Positions 53,531 through 62,269 of a DNA stretch of 64,000 nucleotides are shown one piece after another; positions within the stretch are counted from its first letter, which is position 1, and each line of letters begins with the position of its first letter. The translations under genes were made by a program, and so were the position numbers. The stretch covers positions 1 to 64,000 of the forward strand of contig NZ_JAKMHX010000029.1 in NCBI RefSeq assembly GCF_022048975.1. Direction: 5' to 3'. The notes under the pieces are model-generated. The model had not been told where the DNA came from and did not search any database. It worked only from the letters and a program-made list of their open reading frames with translations. The DNA comes from Sporosarcina cyprini (GTDB taxonomy: Bacteria; Bacillota; Bacilli; Bacillales_A; Planococcaceae).

Positions 53531-54422
53531 GCTCTTTCCCCACTTTCGCTATAAAGATTTCCTGCAAGGACGGTTCCTCGATCTCGAAATGCCGGATCGG
53601 GCCGGCTTGCATTGCGCGAGTGAGCAGCTGTTGAGCAACCTGTTCGTCCTCGATTTGGAAGATGCCACCTTCTACCGTTTGCGTAAAACCGGTGACACCC
53701 GCAATGGATTCCAATGCCGTTAGATCATGGTCCGCTTTGATTTGTACATTTTGTCTGCCGAATGAGCGCTTCACTTCGCGCAGCGAGCCTCTGACAATCT
53801 GATTTCCTCTATGGATAATGCTGAGCTGTTCACATAACTCTTCGACATGATCCATCCGGTGGCTGGAGAAGACGATCGTCGCCCCATTATTCCGAAAATC
53901 GAGGATAGCGCTTTTTAGCATCTCGACATTGACGGGATCCAAGCCAGAAAACGGTTCATCTAAGATGAGCAGCTTCGGATCGTGCATCAAAGCGGCAATC
54001 ACTTGGATCTTTTGCTGATTCCCTTTTGACAGCTCTTCCACCCGTTTGTTTTTATATTGTGGCACTTCGAACCGTTCGAGCCAATGGTCGATCGCCCTTT
54101 TTGCATCACTCTTTTTCATGCCTCGCAGTTCTCCGAGAAAGACGAGCTGATCCTCGACTTTCATTTTCGGATAAAGTCCGCGCTCCTCCGGCAAATAGCC
54201 GATTTCGGGACTAGTCGCATACGAAATTCTCTTGCCGTTCCACGTAATCGTCCCTTCATTTGGCGTCAGCAATCCCAACACCATCCGGAACGTTGTCGTT
54301 TTCCCTGCCCCGTTGGCCCCCAGAAAACCATACATGGTCCCTTCTTCTACCGATAAGTTCAGGTGATCGACTGCCGTGACATCACCAAACCGTTTCGTCA
54401 CATTCTCCAATAATAACGTCAT
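53523..54422 (-). CDS. yhaQ: ABC exporter ATPase YhaQ
   Basis: A 299-aa ATPase: Walker A GANGAGKTT, signature LSKGNQQKIQV, Walker B LLILDEPFSGLDP, with the C-terminal extension typical of NatA-like proteins. The exported substrate is unknown, with Na+ proposed for the family. Confidence 0.93.
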   Translation of the reverse strand: MTLLLENVTKRFGDVTAVDHLNLSVEEGTMYGFLGANGAGKTTTFRMVLGLLTPNEGTITWNGKRISYATSPEIGYLPEERGLYPKMKVEDQLVFLGELRGMKKSDAKRAIDHWLERFEVPQYKNKRVEELSKGNQQKIQVIAALMHDPKLLILDEPFSGLDPVNVEMLKSAILDFRNNGATIVFSSHRMDHVEELCEQLSIIHRGNQIVRGSLREVKRSFGRQNVQIKADHDLTALESIAGVTGFTQTVEGGIFQIEDEQVAQQLLTRAMQAGPIRHFEIEEPSLQEIFIAKVGKEHA

Positions 54423-54484
54423 CTGTTTCCCCTCTCTCTTTCCCTGCTATCCTACTTACGCAATAGGCAGCATATTCGTTTCAC

Positions 54485-54787
54485 TTATAATCTTTTATTC
54501 AGAATCATAACCGCTACAGCGTATGAAATAAGCATAATGCCGTATGCCGAGGCAACAAGCACGAATGCGAGTGAGACACCCTCAATAATGAGTGCGCAGA
54601 GCCACATGAGTGCGAGGACGATGACCGTGATCGCCCAGGAGATTGTGCGGGCTTTCGTATGTACCGCTTCGTACCGCTCATCAAACCTCCGCTCTTTCCT
54701 GCCCTTCCGGAAATAAATCAAAGCGACTAGCAGGACAGCCCCCGCTCCTGTAATAAAACCTGCGAGTGTTTCCATTGTTGGAATCAT
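54485..54787 (-). CDS. Small membrane protein, paralogue 1
   Basis: A 100-aa protein with three hydrophobic segments. The cytoplasmic motif GRKERRFDERYEAVHTKART, followed by ISW, is nearly repeated in the neighbour at 54805-55116, so the two genes are a tandem duplication. Family not recognised with certainty (DUF2178/DUF3796-like topology). Probably in one operon with the XRE regulator upstream. Confidence 0.75.
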   Translation of the reverse strand: MIPTMETLAGFITGAGAVLLVALIYFRKGRKERRFDERYEAVHTKARTISWAITVIVLALMWLCALIIEGVSLAFVLVASAYGIMLISYAVAVMILNKRL

Positions 54788-54804
54788 AAAGAACCCCCCC
54801 CTTT

Positions 54805-55116
54805 TTAATTCTGTTTATTCGCTATGGCTGCGCCAATGCCGTAGGAAATCATATGGATGGCCCAGATCGCGGCTAAGATAAAAAAGGCTAACTTTGGACC
54901 TTCCACAATCATGACAATGGCCCACGCAACTAAAATCGCAGCCGTCGTCGCGCCCCAGGAAATTGACCTGGCTTGCCGGTGGATATTTGTATAGCGCTCG
55001 TCAAACCTGCGTTCCTTCCTCCCTTTGCGCCTGCTGAAATAGAAGATAATACCAGAAATTGCCAAACCTAACGGCAATCCGGACAAAAATGCCCATATAT
55101 CGAATCCTTCGTACAA
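54805..55116 (-). CDS. Small membrane protein, paralogue 2
   Basis: A 103-aa protein with three hydrophobic segments and the motif GRKERRFDERYTNIHRQARS, then ISW. TTG 55116 has GGAGG 8 bases upstream, inside the last codons of the XRE gene (3-bp gap), implying translational coupling with the regulator. Confidence 0.75.
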   Translation of the reverse strand: MYEGFDIWAFLSGLPLGLAISGIIFYFSRRKGRKERRFDERYTNIHRQARSISWGATTAAILVAWAIVMIVEGPKLAFFILAAIWAIHMISYGIGAAIANKQN

Positions 55117-55119
55117 CTG

Positions 55120-55308
55120 TCATTCCTCCTCCGGTAAGAAAATATCTTCAATCCTGCAAGCAAAGAGCTTTGCGATTTTGAAGGCTAAAATGAGGGATGG
55201 GTTATATCGTCCTTTTTCCAATGAAATGATCGTTTGTCTGGATACATCCAGCTTTTCCGCAAGATCATCCTGCGTCCACCCCATCTCCGTCCTCTTTTCC
55301 TTTATCAA
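55120..55308 (-). CDS. XRE-family transcriptional regulator
   Basis: A regulator of about 62 aa consisting of one helix-turn-helix (MGWTQDDLAEKLDVSRQTII, then SLEKGRYNPSLILAFKIA). The TTG at 55308 lies 17 bases from the GGAGG site. An in-frame CTG at 55317 lies 8-9 bases from it and would give the family-typical N-terminus, so the true start may be 55317. It heads an operon with two small membrane proteins and has a tandem operator over its promoter. Confidence 0.88.
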   Translation of the reverse strand: MIKEKRTEMGWTQDDLAEKLDVSRQTIISLEKGRYNPSLILAFKIAKLFACRIEDIFLPEEE

Positions 55309-55340
55309 GTTATTCAGTTGGATGCTCCTCCCCTCGTTTT

Positions 55341-55388
55341 GTAAAGTTTCTTTTACGTAAAGCTAACTTTACGTAAAGTTTACTTTAC
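55341..55388. promoter_or_regulatory. Three tandem 16-bp operator repeats
   Basis: GTAAAG-N4-(C/T)TTTAC repeated without gaps at 55341-55356, 55357-55372 and 55373-55388. Each is a dyad, and the junctions form a second set (TTTACGTAAA). The third copy overlaps the -10 of the XRE promoter, so autorepression is likely. Confidence 0.8.
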
Positions 55389-55405
55389 CTCAATTTCATT
55401 GTCAA
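55377..55405 (-). promoter_or_regulatory. Promoter of the XRE operon
   Basis: Minus strand TTGACA (55400-55405), 17-base spacer, TAAACT (55377-55382). Confidence 0.75.
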
Positions 55406-55502
55406 GCAACCTTTACATTTTATTTTTTGCACGAATGAATGGCTGTTCATTTATTAGCATGGCGTTGTATAATAGAGAAAAGTGAACGGAGGGATGGTAC
55501 AC

Positions 55503-55688
55503 ATGAGGACGTATAAATTGACGGCTTATGAGAAGAATGGGGAATTGCTGACGGAGGAGACTTTCACCGCGGCGACGGACGAAGAAGCGAAGGAAAAAGG
55601 ACGGGTCTTGCTGGAAGAGAAAAGCTTGGCAGAAAAGACGCATCGCCTTGCTTCGCCTGCAGGAAAGCTATTGCTCTTTCATACATGA
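55503..55688 (+). CDS. Small protein of 61 aa, unknown
   Basis: Begins [20 protein letters not shown]; charged, soluble, with a helical [20 protein letters not shown] segment. ATG 55503 is chosen for GGAGGG 9 bases upstream. Not recognised; similar short proteins with a Y-x-A-x-DxxG pattern occur in Bacillales. It lies 34 bp before mgsA in the same direction and may share its transcript. Confidence 0.7.
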   Translation: MRTYKLTAYEKNGELLTEETFTAATDEEAKEKGRVLLEEKSLAEKTHRLASPAGKLLLFHT

Positions 55689-55722
55689 TATACTGAAGAA
55701 AAATACTTCCGGAGGTAGCTGC

Positions 55723-56142
55723 ATGAACATCGCGCTTATTGCACACGATCAGAAAAAAGATGAAATGGTGAATTTCACTATCGCCTATGAACATATCTTT
55801 TCACAATATACGTTATACGGGACAGGCACAACGGGGAAACGAATTATGGAGGAAACCGACTTGCATGTTAACCGGTTGATGTCCGGACCTCTGGGCGGCG
55901 ACCAGCAAATCGGATCAATGATCGCGACAGGTGAACTGGACCTAATCATTTTCTTCCGCGATCCCTTAACAGCTCAGCCGCACGAACCGGACGTTAGTGC
56001 CCTCTTGCGTTTGTGTGATGTCTACGGTGTTCCGCTTGCAACGAATATCGCGACCGCGGAACTGCTGATACGCGCGATTGAGAAAGGCTACTTCTCCTGG
56101 CGGGATACAGCAGAAAAATATCGTTCCAAAGGGCTTATGTGA
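55723..56142 (+). CDS. mgsA: Methylglyoxal synthase
   Basis: A 139-aa enzyme that converts dihydroxyacetone phosphate to methylglyoxal, a bypass of lower glycolysis under phosphate limitation. Phosphate-binding [19 protein letters not shown], catalytic Asp in FFRDPL and the [12 protein letters not shown] end are all present. GGAGG precedes ATG 55723. In B. subtilis mgsA lies elsewhere, near dapB. Confidence 0.95.
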   Translation: MNIALIAHDQKKDEMVNFTIAYEHIFSQYTLYGTGTTGKRIMEETDLHVNRLMSGPLGGDQQIGSMIATGELDLIIFFRDPLTAQPHEPDVSALLRLCDVYGVPLATNIATAELLIRAIEKGYFSWRDTAEKYRSKGLM

Positions 56143-56155
56143 AGAATCATAATAA

Positions 56156-56183
56156 AACCCGCTTCCAAATGTGGAGGCGGGTT
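56156..56183. terminator. Bidirectional terminator between mgsA and the RsbR-like gene
   Basis: AACCCGCTTCC pairs with GGAGGCGGGTT (one wobble) between convergent genes. Confidence 0.8.
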
Positions 56184-56193
56184 ATTATATTTA

Positions 56194-57006
56194 TTACAAC
56201 AAATACGTACGAAGTGCCTGCTGCAAAGAGCCAATCGTTTCTGTCTGTTCATCAAATCGGACGCCGAGCCTAATAATGTTGCGCACAACATCCGGCCGCA
56301 GTCCCGTAATCACAGTTCGACATCCCATCATCGATGCGCCATCAATGATTTTCATCAATTGGTCGATTACTTCGGCCTCCATATTCGCAATGCCTGATAA
56401 ATCCATGAATAATGTTTGAATGCGCAATCGGCTGATTTCCATCAATACTTTCTCTTCCATAACTTTGGCACGGAAATAATCGATCGTTCCGATCAATGGA
56501 AGAATCGAAATATGCTGTGTGATGGGAATGATCGGCACCGAGAGATTTTCGACTAGATCTCTTTGTGCTTTTAACAGAGAGTCTTTATATGTTGAATAGT
56601 TGATAAAAAACGCATTCAAGAATGTATCTACACGATTATTAATCTGCTTTTCCAAACTAAAGAAGTCAAACTTGCACGGTTCCGCTTCTGTATATTTATT
56701 AATAAAGGACCAAATCGTTCTCCGGATTGCTTGTACCCATTCGAGCTTGAAGGATAAGGTAAGCGAGTGGGTTGCCCAAGCAATTCCTTCCTGTTTCGCA
56801 AATGCGAGAAGCTCCTCTTCCCTGCCTTCCATAATACAGGAAACGAGATGATGTGCATTGTTAATCAAATCAATATTGCCGATTTCAAGAATGTCATCTA
56901 TTTTGTCTCTGACGGTTACAGCTTCATTCAAAAGTTCTTGTTCGAATAACTTCTTATTCTCTTCAAAGTACTTCTCGGCTGACTCATTGTTGAAGATACG
57001 GTCCAT
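56194..57006 (-). CDS. RsbR-like STAS-domain protein, atypical
   Basis: A 270-aa protein with an RsbR-type helical N-terminal domain (about 1-150) and a C-terminal STAS domain (about 155-265: PLIGTIDYFRAK, MDLSGIANMEAEVI, ITGLRPDVVRN). RsbR co-antagonists form the stressosome that feeds sigma-B. The two threonines phosphorylated by RsbT in B. subtilis RsbRA (GTIDTERAK and VVDTMVAH) correspond here to Tyr and Ala, so normal phosphoregulation is not possible. It is a single gene without rsbS/rsbT beside it. Confidence 0.85.
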   Translation of the reverse strand: MDRIFNNESAEKYFEENKKLFEQELLNEAVTVRDKIDDILEIGNIDLINNAHHLVSCIMEGREEELLAFAKQEGIAWATHSLTLSFKLEWVQAIRRTIWSFINKYTEAEPCKFDFFSLEKQINNRVDTFLNAFFINYSTYKDSLLKAQRDLVENLSVPIIPITQHISILPLIGTIDYFRAKVMEEKVLMEISRLRIQTLFMDLSGIANMEAEVIDQLMKIIDGASMMGCRTVITGLRPDVVRNIIRLGVRFDEQTETIGSLQQALRTYLL

Positions 57007-57106
57007 TCTTGCTCCCCCTTTTACATCTATGCATCTACATATATAGCCGTTTCAAAGAGAGAATAAACCTTTACTTAAAGATATTTTTACTGGTAATTTA
57101 ATACAT

Positions 57107-57889
57107 TCATTTCCCTGTAAAAGAAGGCTTCCTTTTTTCAATAAATGCCTGGATTCCTTCCAAATGATCGGCAGTGCTGCGCATCGCTACTTGGGCTTCG
57201 CTTTCCATTTGCAACATGTCATCCAGCTCGTTCATCTTAGGAGCGTGTAAAATCTTTTTTGTCGCCAGCATCGCCTGGATCGGGGATGCCAGCAAGTGTG
57301 CAGCGAGTCCCGAAACTGTTTGATCCAGTTGCCCGCTTGGAACAATTTGATCCACCAGTCCCTTCGCTTCTGCCTCTGAACCAGTCATCACGTCACCTTT
57401 CCAAATGAGTTGCTTCGCTTGCGCGATACCAATCCGTTCTTTCAAGAAGAAGTGGCCCGCCCCATCCGGTACTAAACCGATGCCAATGAAATTCATCGCA
57501 AGTTTACTATCTTCCTCCGCAACAATGACATCGCAGCCTAACGCCATGCTGAAACCAAGTCCTGCAGCCGCACCATGTATAGCTGCAATGGTCACTTGCG
57601 GCAAACTGTACAATCCTTTCGCCAACCGGGTCACATCCACCATCACTTTGCCGATATCCATTGGCGATTCCGGGTCAATCATTTTCTTAATATCCCCGCC
57701 TGCCGAAAACGCCCGTCCCTCTCCTTGAAGGATCAGCACCTGCACAGACGCATCATTGCGCAATGCCTCAAACGCATCCGCCAGCTCCTTCATCATCACA
57801 TCATCCATCGCATTCATCGCTGCTGGACGATTTAAATACAAACGCGCAAGCCTTCCCTCTTTCACCAATCTGATTGTCTGATACATCAT
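57107..57889 (-). CDS. yhaR: Enoyl-CoA hydratase/isomerase family protein YhaR
   Basis: A 260-aa crotonase-fold protein. The CoA-binding and oxyanion segments (GRAFSAGGDIKKM and HGAAAGLGFSMALGCD) are intact, and FIGIGLVPDGAGHFFL carries one acidic residue, so the reaction may be hydration or isomerisation. Its position between yhaQ and hemZ matches B. subtilis yhaR. Substrate unknown. Confidence 0.87.
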   Translation of the reverse strand: MMYQTIRLVKEGRLARLYLNRPAAMNAMDDVMMKELADAFEALRNDASVQVLILQGEGRAFSAGGDIKKMIDPESPMDIGKVMVDVTRLAKGLYSLPQVTIAAIHGAAAGLGFSMALGCDVIVAEEDSKLAMNFIGIGLVPDGAGHFFLKERIGIAQAKQLIWKGDVMTGSEAEAKGLVDQIVPSGQLDQTVSGLAAHLLASPIQAMLATKKILHAPKMNELDDMLQMESEAQVAMRSTADHLEGIQAFIEKRKPSFTGK

Positions 57890-58053
57890 GACACCCCTTT
57901 TAAAATGAATAGCTGTTCATAATGTACTATTCGGCGTATTTCGATAAAATCCTTTAATCGGCGGGGATAAAGTATTTTATGCTTTGGTTGCATTAGTCCT
58001 CCGGGAAATTGGATCCAGCAGTACTATATTCCATGCAGGCCAGGCGCGTCCTA

Positions 58054-58190
58054 GGCGCGCATAAATCGAGGTAACCGCGCATTACACTGCCTTACACGCG
58101 CATAATCTACTTTCACACGCGCATCCCCCTTCCCCAGGCGAGCATAAAGACGTGTCAACCGCGCATACTCAACTTCCACCCGCGCATAAA
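58054..58190 (-). repeat. 21-bp periodic array 3 (seven GCGCAT units), opposite orientation to arrays 1 and 2
   Basis: CGCGCAT (one CGAGCAT) recurs with its C-A-T at 58060, 58080, 58101, 58122, 58143, 58164 and 58185: one step of 20 and five of 21. The motif is the reverse complement of the ATGCGCG core at 20173-20520; spacers are unrelated. Confidence 0.88.
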
Positions 58191-58341
58191 ACCCTTTTCT
58201 TAATAGGCTCTACTTGATATGTATTCGTCTTTTAGTAAAAATCCTTGGTTGGTCAAAGGCATTTGGCGCGGCATCATTTGTCCAACATCTTTTAGATCCC
58301 CGCGGGGCAAGCAACGCATCTCTCGAATTGGCATACCGCAA

Positions 58342-58388
58342 AAAACCGCCTTTGAAATCAGCTACACACTGATTTCAAAGGCGGTTTT
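58342..58388 (-). terminator. Terminator of hemZ
   Basis: Perfect 20-bp stem (AAAACCGCCTTTGAAATCAG with its complement) and a 7-base loop; T residues follow on the minus strand. Confidence 0.85.
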
Positions 58389-58397
58389 CATTCATAT

Positions 58398-59954
58398 TTA
58401 TGCTTCCGAAACAACCGGGCGATTTGGGAAGATTCGCTCCAAGTGTTCGATTTTTTTATCAATATATTCTTCAAACGTCAAAATGTAAGCGGCCGGATCT
58501 TTCGGATTTTGGAATTGCGTAATCTTTTCGGTGACGGGATCCATGAATTTACTGGATGCCCCGCAGCCGATCCCGATGATCGTTTGAACCTCTTCCATGA
58601 TGAGAATATTGTATATGCTCTCTTCTCCTGGTTTGGCGTAGCCGACGTTTTCCAGATTGCCGAGGATATTTTTCTGCCGATACAGATAGTATGGAACATA
58701 GCCATTTGAGGCAGTCCATTGCTCGCCCCGTTTCATCATCTGCTCGACAGTCACACGGTCAGCTACCCGGTATTTGTCCTTATTTCGGGTCATTTCTGAA
58801 GCGCGTTTAAATGACAGTGTATGGATCGTCAATGATTCTGGCTGCATTTTTTCTGTTTCATTTAATGAATGCTGGAACTCGTCCAGTCCTTCATTTGGCA
58901 GACCGATGATGAGGTCCATGTTAATATTTCGCATGCCCATGTTTCGGGAAAGCCAAAACTTGTCGATCGTTTCCTGTACCGTATGATGCCGTCCAATTGC
59001 TTTTAACGTCTCATCCGTATAGGATTGCGGATTGACGCTGATCCGGTCGATTCCCCATTTTTTCAGCACTTCGATCTTTTCTGGAGTAATCGTGTCCGGG
59101 CGCCCCGCTTCGACGGTAACTTCACGCACTTCTTTCATATATGGAAATGAATCATACATCGTTTGATAGAGAGCGTCCATTTCGTCTGCTTCAATGCTTG
59201 TCGGCGTGCCTCCGCCAAAATAAATGGTCGTAATTTTGATGTCCCGTTCTTTCAGCCATTTGCCGATTTCACGCATTTCCTCATGCAAGCCATCCAAAAA
59301 CGACTCGACCCGTCCATTTTTCCGGTGGATGGCATACGCAGGAAACGTGCAGTAGGCGCATTTCGTTGGACAGAATGGAATTCCGATATACAGGCTCACT
59401 TCGTTTTTCAAGTCATGCAGATCGGGAATTGCCCCCAATTGCACGTCTGCTATTTTCGCCAGCAAATCCACTTTCTCCTGCGAAATCCGATGCTGCTTCA
59501 TTAGCAATTCCTTTGTATCTGCTACTGATAGTCCTTCATTACGATACTTATGATATAACTTCGTCGGGCGGATGCCGGTCAATATCCCCCAAGCCTGCTC
59601 CATACCTGTAGCCTGTTCCAGTGAATCGAGGAAGAGATGAGAGTAAATCCGTTTTAATTGCCGGTTGCGCTGCTTCTCGTCCCCTTCTTCTTCCTTTTCT
59701 GAGAAAGCAGAATGATATACATGCCCGTTCCACTTCAAGGTGGATTCCCCGCGCCATATGCCTTCAGTCTGCTCGACAGTAAATTCAACTTGAATTGCAT
59801 CGTCCGTGCCTTCTATTTCAATTTTCGCTTCTTCAAAAAACAGATTCGCCAAATGGGTGAACATGCGAATCCAATCTTGTGGAAACGATTGCTGTATGAT
59901 GATTTTTTGCAATTGAAGTACCAACTTTCTTTGATTACTCAAATACCTTTCCAC
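58398..59954 (-). CDS. hemZ: Oxygen-independent coproporphyrinogen oxidase-like radical SAM protein HemZ
   Basis: A 518-aa radical SAM enzyme. The cluster motif is CPTKCAYCTFPAY, followed by YFGGGTPTSIEADEM (SAM binding), ISVNPQSYTDETLKAIGR and LIIGLPNEG. The first 165 residues are the HemZ-specific extension. HemN/HemZ proteins oxidise coproporphyrinogen III or handle heme in Bacillus; the exact role of HemZ is uncertain. The start is unclear: GTG 59954 has no good ribosome-binding site and in-frame TTG codons follow. Confidence 0.92.
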   Translation of the reverse strand: MERYLSNQRKLVLQLQKIIIQQSFPQDWIRMFTHLANLFFEEAKIEIEGTDDAIQVEFTVEQTEGIWRGESTLKWNGHVYHSAFSEKEEEGDEKQRNRQLKRIYSHLFLDSLEQATGMEQAWGILTGIRPTKLYHKYRNEGLSVADTKELLMKQHRISQEKVDLLAKIADVQLGAIPDLHDLKNEVSLYIGIPFCPTKCAYCTFPAYAIHRKNGRVESFLDGLHEEMREIGKWLKERDIKITTIYFGGGTPTSIEADEMDALYQTMYDSFPYMKEVREVTVEAGRPDTITPEKIEVLKKWGIDRISVNPQSYTDETLKAIGRHHTVQETIDKFWLSRNMGMRNINMDLIIGLPNEGLDEFQHSLNETEKMQPESLTIHTLSFKRASEMTRNKDKYRVADRVTVEQMMKRGEQWTASNGYVPYYLYRQKNILGNLENVGYAKPGEESIYNILIMEEVQTIIGIGCGASSKFMDPVTEKITQFQNPKDPAAYILTFEEYIDKKIEHLERIFPNRPVVSEA

Positions 59955-60025
59955 ATTGTATCAAAAATCCCGAAAAACCGCTTCTCGAAATAAAAAAACG
60001 ACCTGATGACAGGCCGTCCATTTCA

Positions 60026-60376
60026 TTATGATATCGTTTGGTACAATTCTTGCACCGGCTTCATAAGTACCCGGTTGACTTCTTCGATCAAGCCGCTCAG
60101 CTTCATTTCAGCTTGGAGCAAGTTCATGATCTTCTCATTTTGTTGCGCCAACTGAGCTGTTTTCTGTGCATACTCAAATTCTTCCGGGGCAATTTCTTCC
60201 CCTTTCATTTGCTTCTCCTGCAATGTCACTTGAATTTGACGAAAGCTCTTGAAAAGCTCCAATGCGGCCGTATCTGTTTTCACTTCGTTAATCGCTTTTT
60301 CGACTTCCGCAAATTCTTCGGTCTTGCGAAGTGTTGCTTCCAATCGGTTTACGTCATCATAAATATTTACTGTCAT
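60026..60376 (-). CDS. yheA: YlbF/YmcA-family protein YheA
   Basis: A 116-aa all-helical protein (DDVNRLEATLRKTEEFAEVE, FKSFRQIQVTLQEKQMKG) of the family that includes the Y-complex subunits YlbF and YmcA, which modulate RNase Y. YheA itself has no assigned role. AGGGGG precedes ATG 60376. Next to yheB as in B. subtilis. Confidence 0.9.
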   Translation of the reverse strand: MTVNIYDDVNRLEATLRKTEEFAEVEKAINEVKTDTAALELFKSFRQIQVTLQEKQMKGEEIAPEEFEYAQKTAQLAQQNEKIMNLLQAEMKLSGLIEEVNRVLMKPVQELYQTIS

Positions 60377-60393
60377 AGTAGGTCCCCCTCAGA

Positions 60394-61536
60394 TTATGTT
60401 GTAAAAAATACGATCAAGCCTTGCACGATTCCAATGAGACCTCCGAGCAAAGCGCCAAGAACGGTGATCATCTTAAATTCCCGTCTGGAAATGCCTAAAA
60501 CTAAGTCTTCCAACACGGCAACCGGAAATGAATCTACTTGCTCCCTGACAATTTCATCTAGCTTCAGCCTGCTAAGAGAGGCCTCCAACTGCTTTTCTGC
60601 CTGGTCGAATGCAAACCCCACAAGCTTCGGCGTTATATGGGCCGAAGTCCAATCGGATCCTGACGGCCAGTACTCGGCCAGTGTCTTATCCATTCTTGCT
60701 TCGATCGCAAGTTCCCTCTTAGCATATGCTTTGATGGAAATGAACAGTCCATCCCAATCGAAGTTGCCGATCAGCTCTTCCATTGGACGTTTTGTGAGCT
60801 TATTCCATTCTTTTTCAAGCAATGAATGTACCAAGTTATATGTCCCCGGAGCGGTGACGAATTTCAAAGCTTCCCGCTGAACTTTTTCCACAAGGGAGTT
60901 CGAATCTCCGAATAGCATATTCAACATGCCGCCGAATGTTCCTTTGGACTCCAGAAAATCATTGATCAGCTTCTGAAACATCACTTTCCCTTCATAGGAA
61001 TCAATATAATTCTCAGCACTTTGCAAAATATGATTCGTAATGGTCGGCAAATGTCCGCTTGCCTGTTGAAGCCATTGTGCCGGCACCACTTCCTCGACTG
61101 TCCCGGTCATTAATTTTCGGCGTACGGATGCCAATTGCCCGTCCATGACAGCCATGACCTTTTCTTCCGCTTTCCCTGCAAATTCAGAAGCTCCAGCGAC
61201 TGCCAGCCAATCGTTCAATGTCTTGTCAGATTGGAGAATATGCTCATCCAATTTGCGCTGTACAAATTGTTCCGCTTTTGTTTCCATTTCGGCCGTCAGT
61301 AATTTCTTCCGAAACGTCTCAGGTGTCAATAAATAATTCGTTACGGTCTTTCCAAGCTGTTTCGCCAATTCATCACGGCGTTTTGGAATTAATCCCGGGG
61401 TGAAAGGCACCCGCCAGCTGCCGATATATTTCGGTTCATGCGGCCTGAAGAGCATCTTGATGGCCAAATGGTTCGTAAAGCCGCCGATCAAAGCCCCGAT
61501 GACTGCCATGAACAGAAGGGTCCATATGAAATTCAT
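60394..61536 (-). CDS. yheB: DUF445 membrane protein YheB
   Basis: A 380-aa protein with N- and C-terminal membrane helices (WTLLFMAVIGALIGGFTNHL and GALLGGLIGIVQGLIVFF) around a long helical soluble part, and the motif HEPKYIGSWRVPFTPGLIPK typical of the family. B. subtilis YheB is spore-associated; its function is unknown. Confidence 0.9.
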   Translation of the reverse strand: MNFIWTLLFMAVIGALIGGFTNHLAIKMLFRPHEPKYIGSWRVPFTPGLIPKRRDELAKQLGKTVTNYLLTPETFRKKLLTAEMETKAEQFVQRKLDEHILQSDKTLNDWLAVAGASEFAGKAEEKVMAVMDGQLASVRRKLMTGTVEEVVPAQWLQQASGHLPTITNHILQSAENYIDSYEGKVMFQKLINDFLESKGTFGGMLNMLFGDSNSLVEKVQREALKFVTAPGTYNLVHSLLEKEWNKLTKRPMEELIGNFDWDGLFISIKAYAKRELAIEARMDKTLAEYWPSGSDWTSAHITPKLVGFAFDQAEKQLEASLSRLKLDEIVREQVDSFPVAVLEDLVLGISRREFKMITVLGALLGGLIGIVQGLIVFFTT

Positions 61537-61621
61537 CGCTTCACCTTTTCCTACATAGTTCCGCTACATTATAACAGAACCATTGCATAGGCAAAAAGAA
61601 TAAGGTCTGCTTGACTAGAAA

Positions 61622-62269
61622 TCATTTCAGCCAATTTCCATCATTGTCTATCCCAATCCTCTTTCCATTCCAGGACATTTCAAGCGGAAATACCTCGGAT
61701 GCCTTCTTCGAAAAATACCATCGCCTGCCGGGAGGGACGAGCACAATGTACGTGTCTCCTCTTCCTAGGAAGTTTAACTCATTCGGATGGATATCCGTTC
61801 CTTTCCGCAGCGGGATGCCTGCATCCAAAAGCTGTTCTCCAACTCCCGCCACATCTGGCGTGACGATACCGACTTCGCTAATATTTAAGAAGGACTCTTT
61901 CGTCAAATCGCCAAACAAATCTCTTTTTCTCCTGCCAATCAACTCGACGATATTGCCCGCAGGATCTTCAAAGTACATCGAATCTGCGTCGAAACTCGGG
62001 AAATACACCTCATCCCGTCCGTCTTCCCAATTTAAAGAAAGCCGGTCTTTGATGAAATATTTCATCATGGAGAATTGATTCCCCGGAATATTGAATGCGA
62101 AATGATAAAATGCAGGCTGTTCCGTTTCTTTGAAGGTTACTTCTGATTCACCGACCCGAAATGTCATCTGCCCGTTTGACTGTTCGACCAAGTCCAGCTC
62201 CAGTAAATCTACGTAAAACCGTTTCAATGATTTTAATTTATTTGTATAAAATGTCGCTGATTCAATCAT
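61622..62269 (-). CDS. VOC-superfamily protein
   Basis: A 215-aa protein with two glyoxalase/bleomycin-resistance-like modules: ESATFYTNKLKSLKRFYVDL to FEDPAGNIVELIGR in the first, and NISEVGIVTPDVAGVGEQLL in the second. Possible metal ligands include His in FYHFAFNIPG and Glu in IVELIGR. Substrate unknown. It overlaps the upstream membrane-protein gene by 4 bp (ATGA). Confidence 0.85.
   Translation of the reverse strand: MIESATFYTNKLKSLKRFYVDLLELDLVEQSNGQMTFRVGESEVTFKETEQPAFYHFAFNIPGNQFSMMKYFIKDRLSLNWEDGRDEVYFPSFDADSMYFEDPAGNIVELIGRRKRDLFGDLTKESFLNISEVGIVTPDVAGVGEQLLDAGIPLRKGTDIHPNELNFLGRGDTYIVLVPPGRRWYFSKKASEVFPLEMSWNGKRIGIDNDGNWLK

Larger units (their letters stand above)
57890..58397. 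other. Gene-free region between yhaR and hemZ
   Basis: Contains the third 21-bp periodic array (58054-58190) and the hemZ terminator (58342-58388). A short GC palindrome CCCCGCGGGG occurs near 58300. No gene is supported. Confidence 0.7.
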
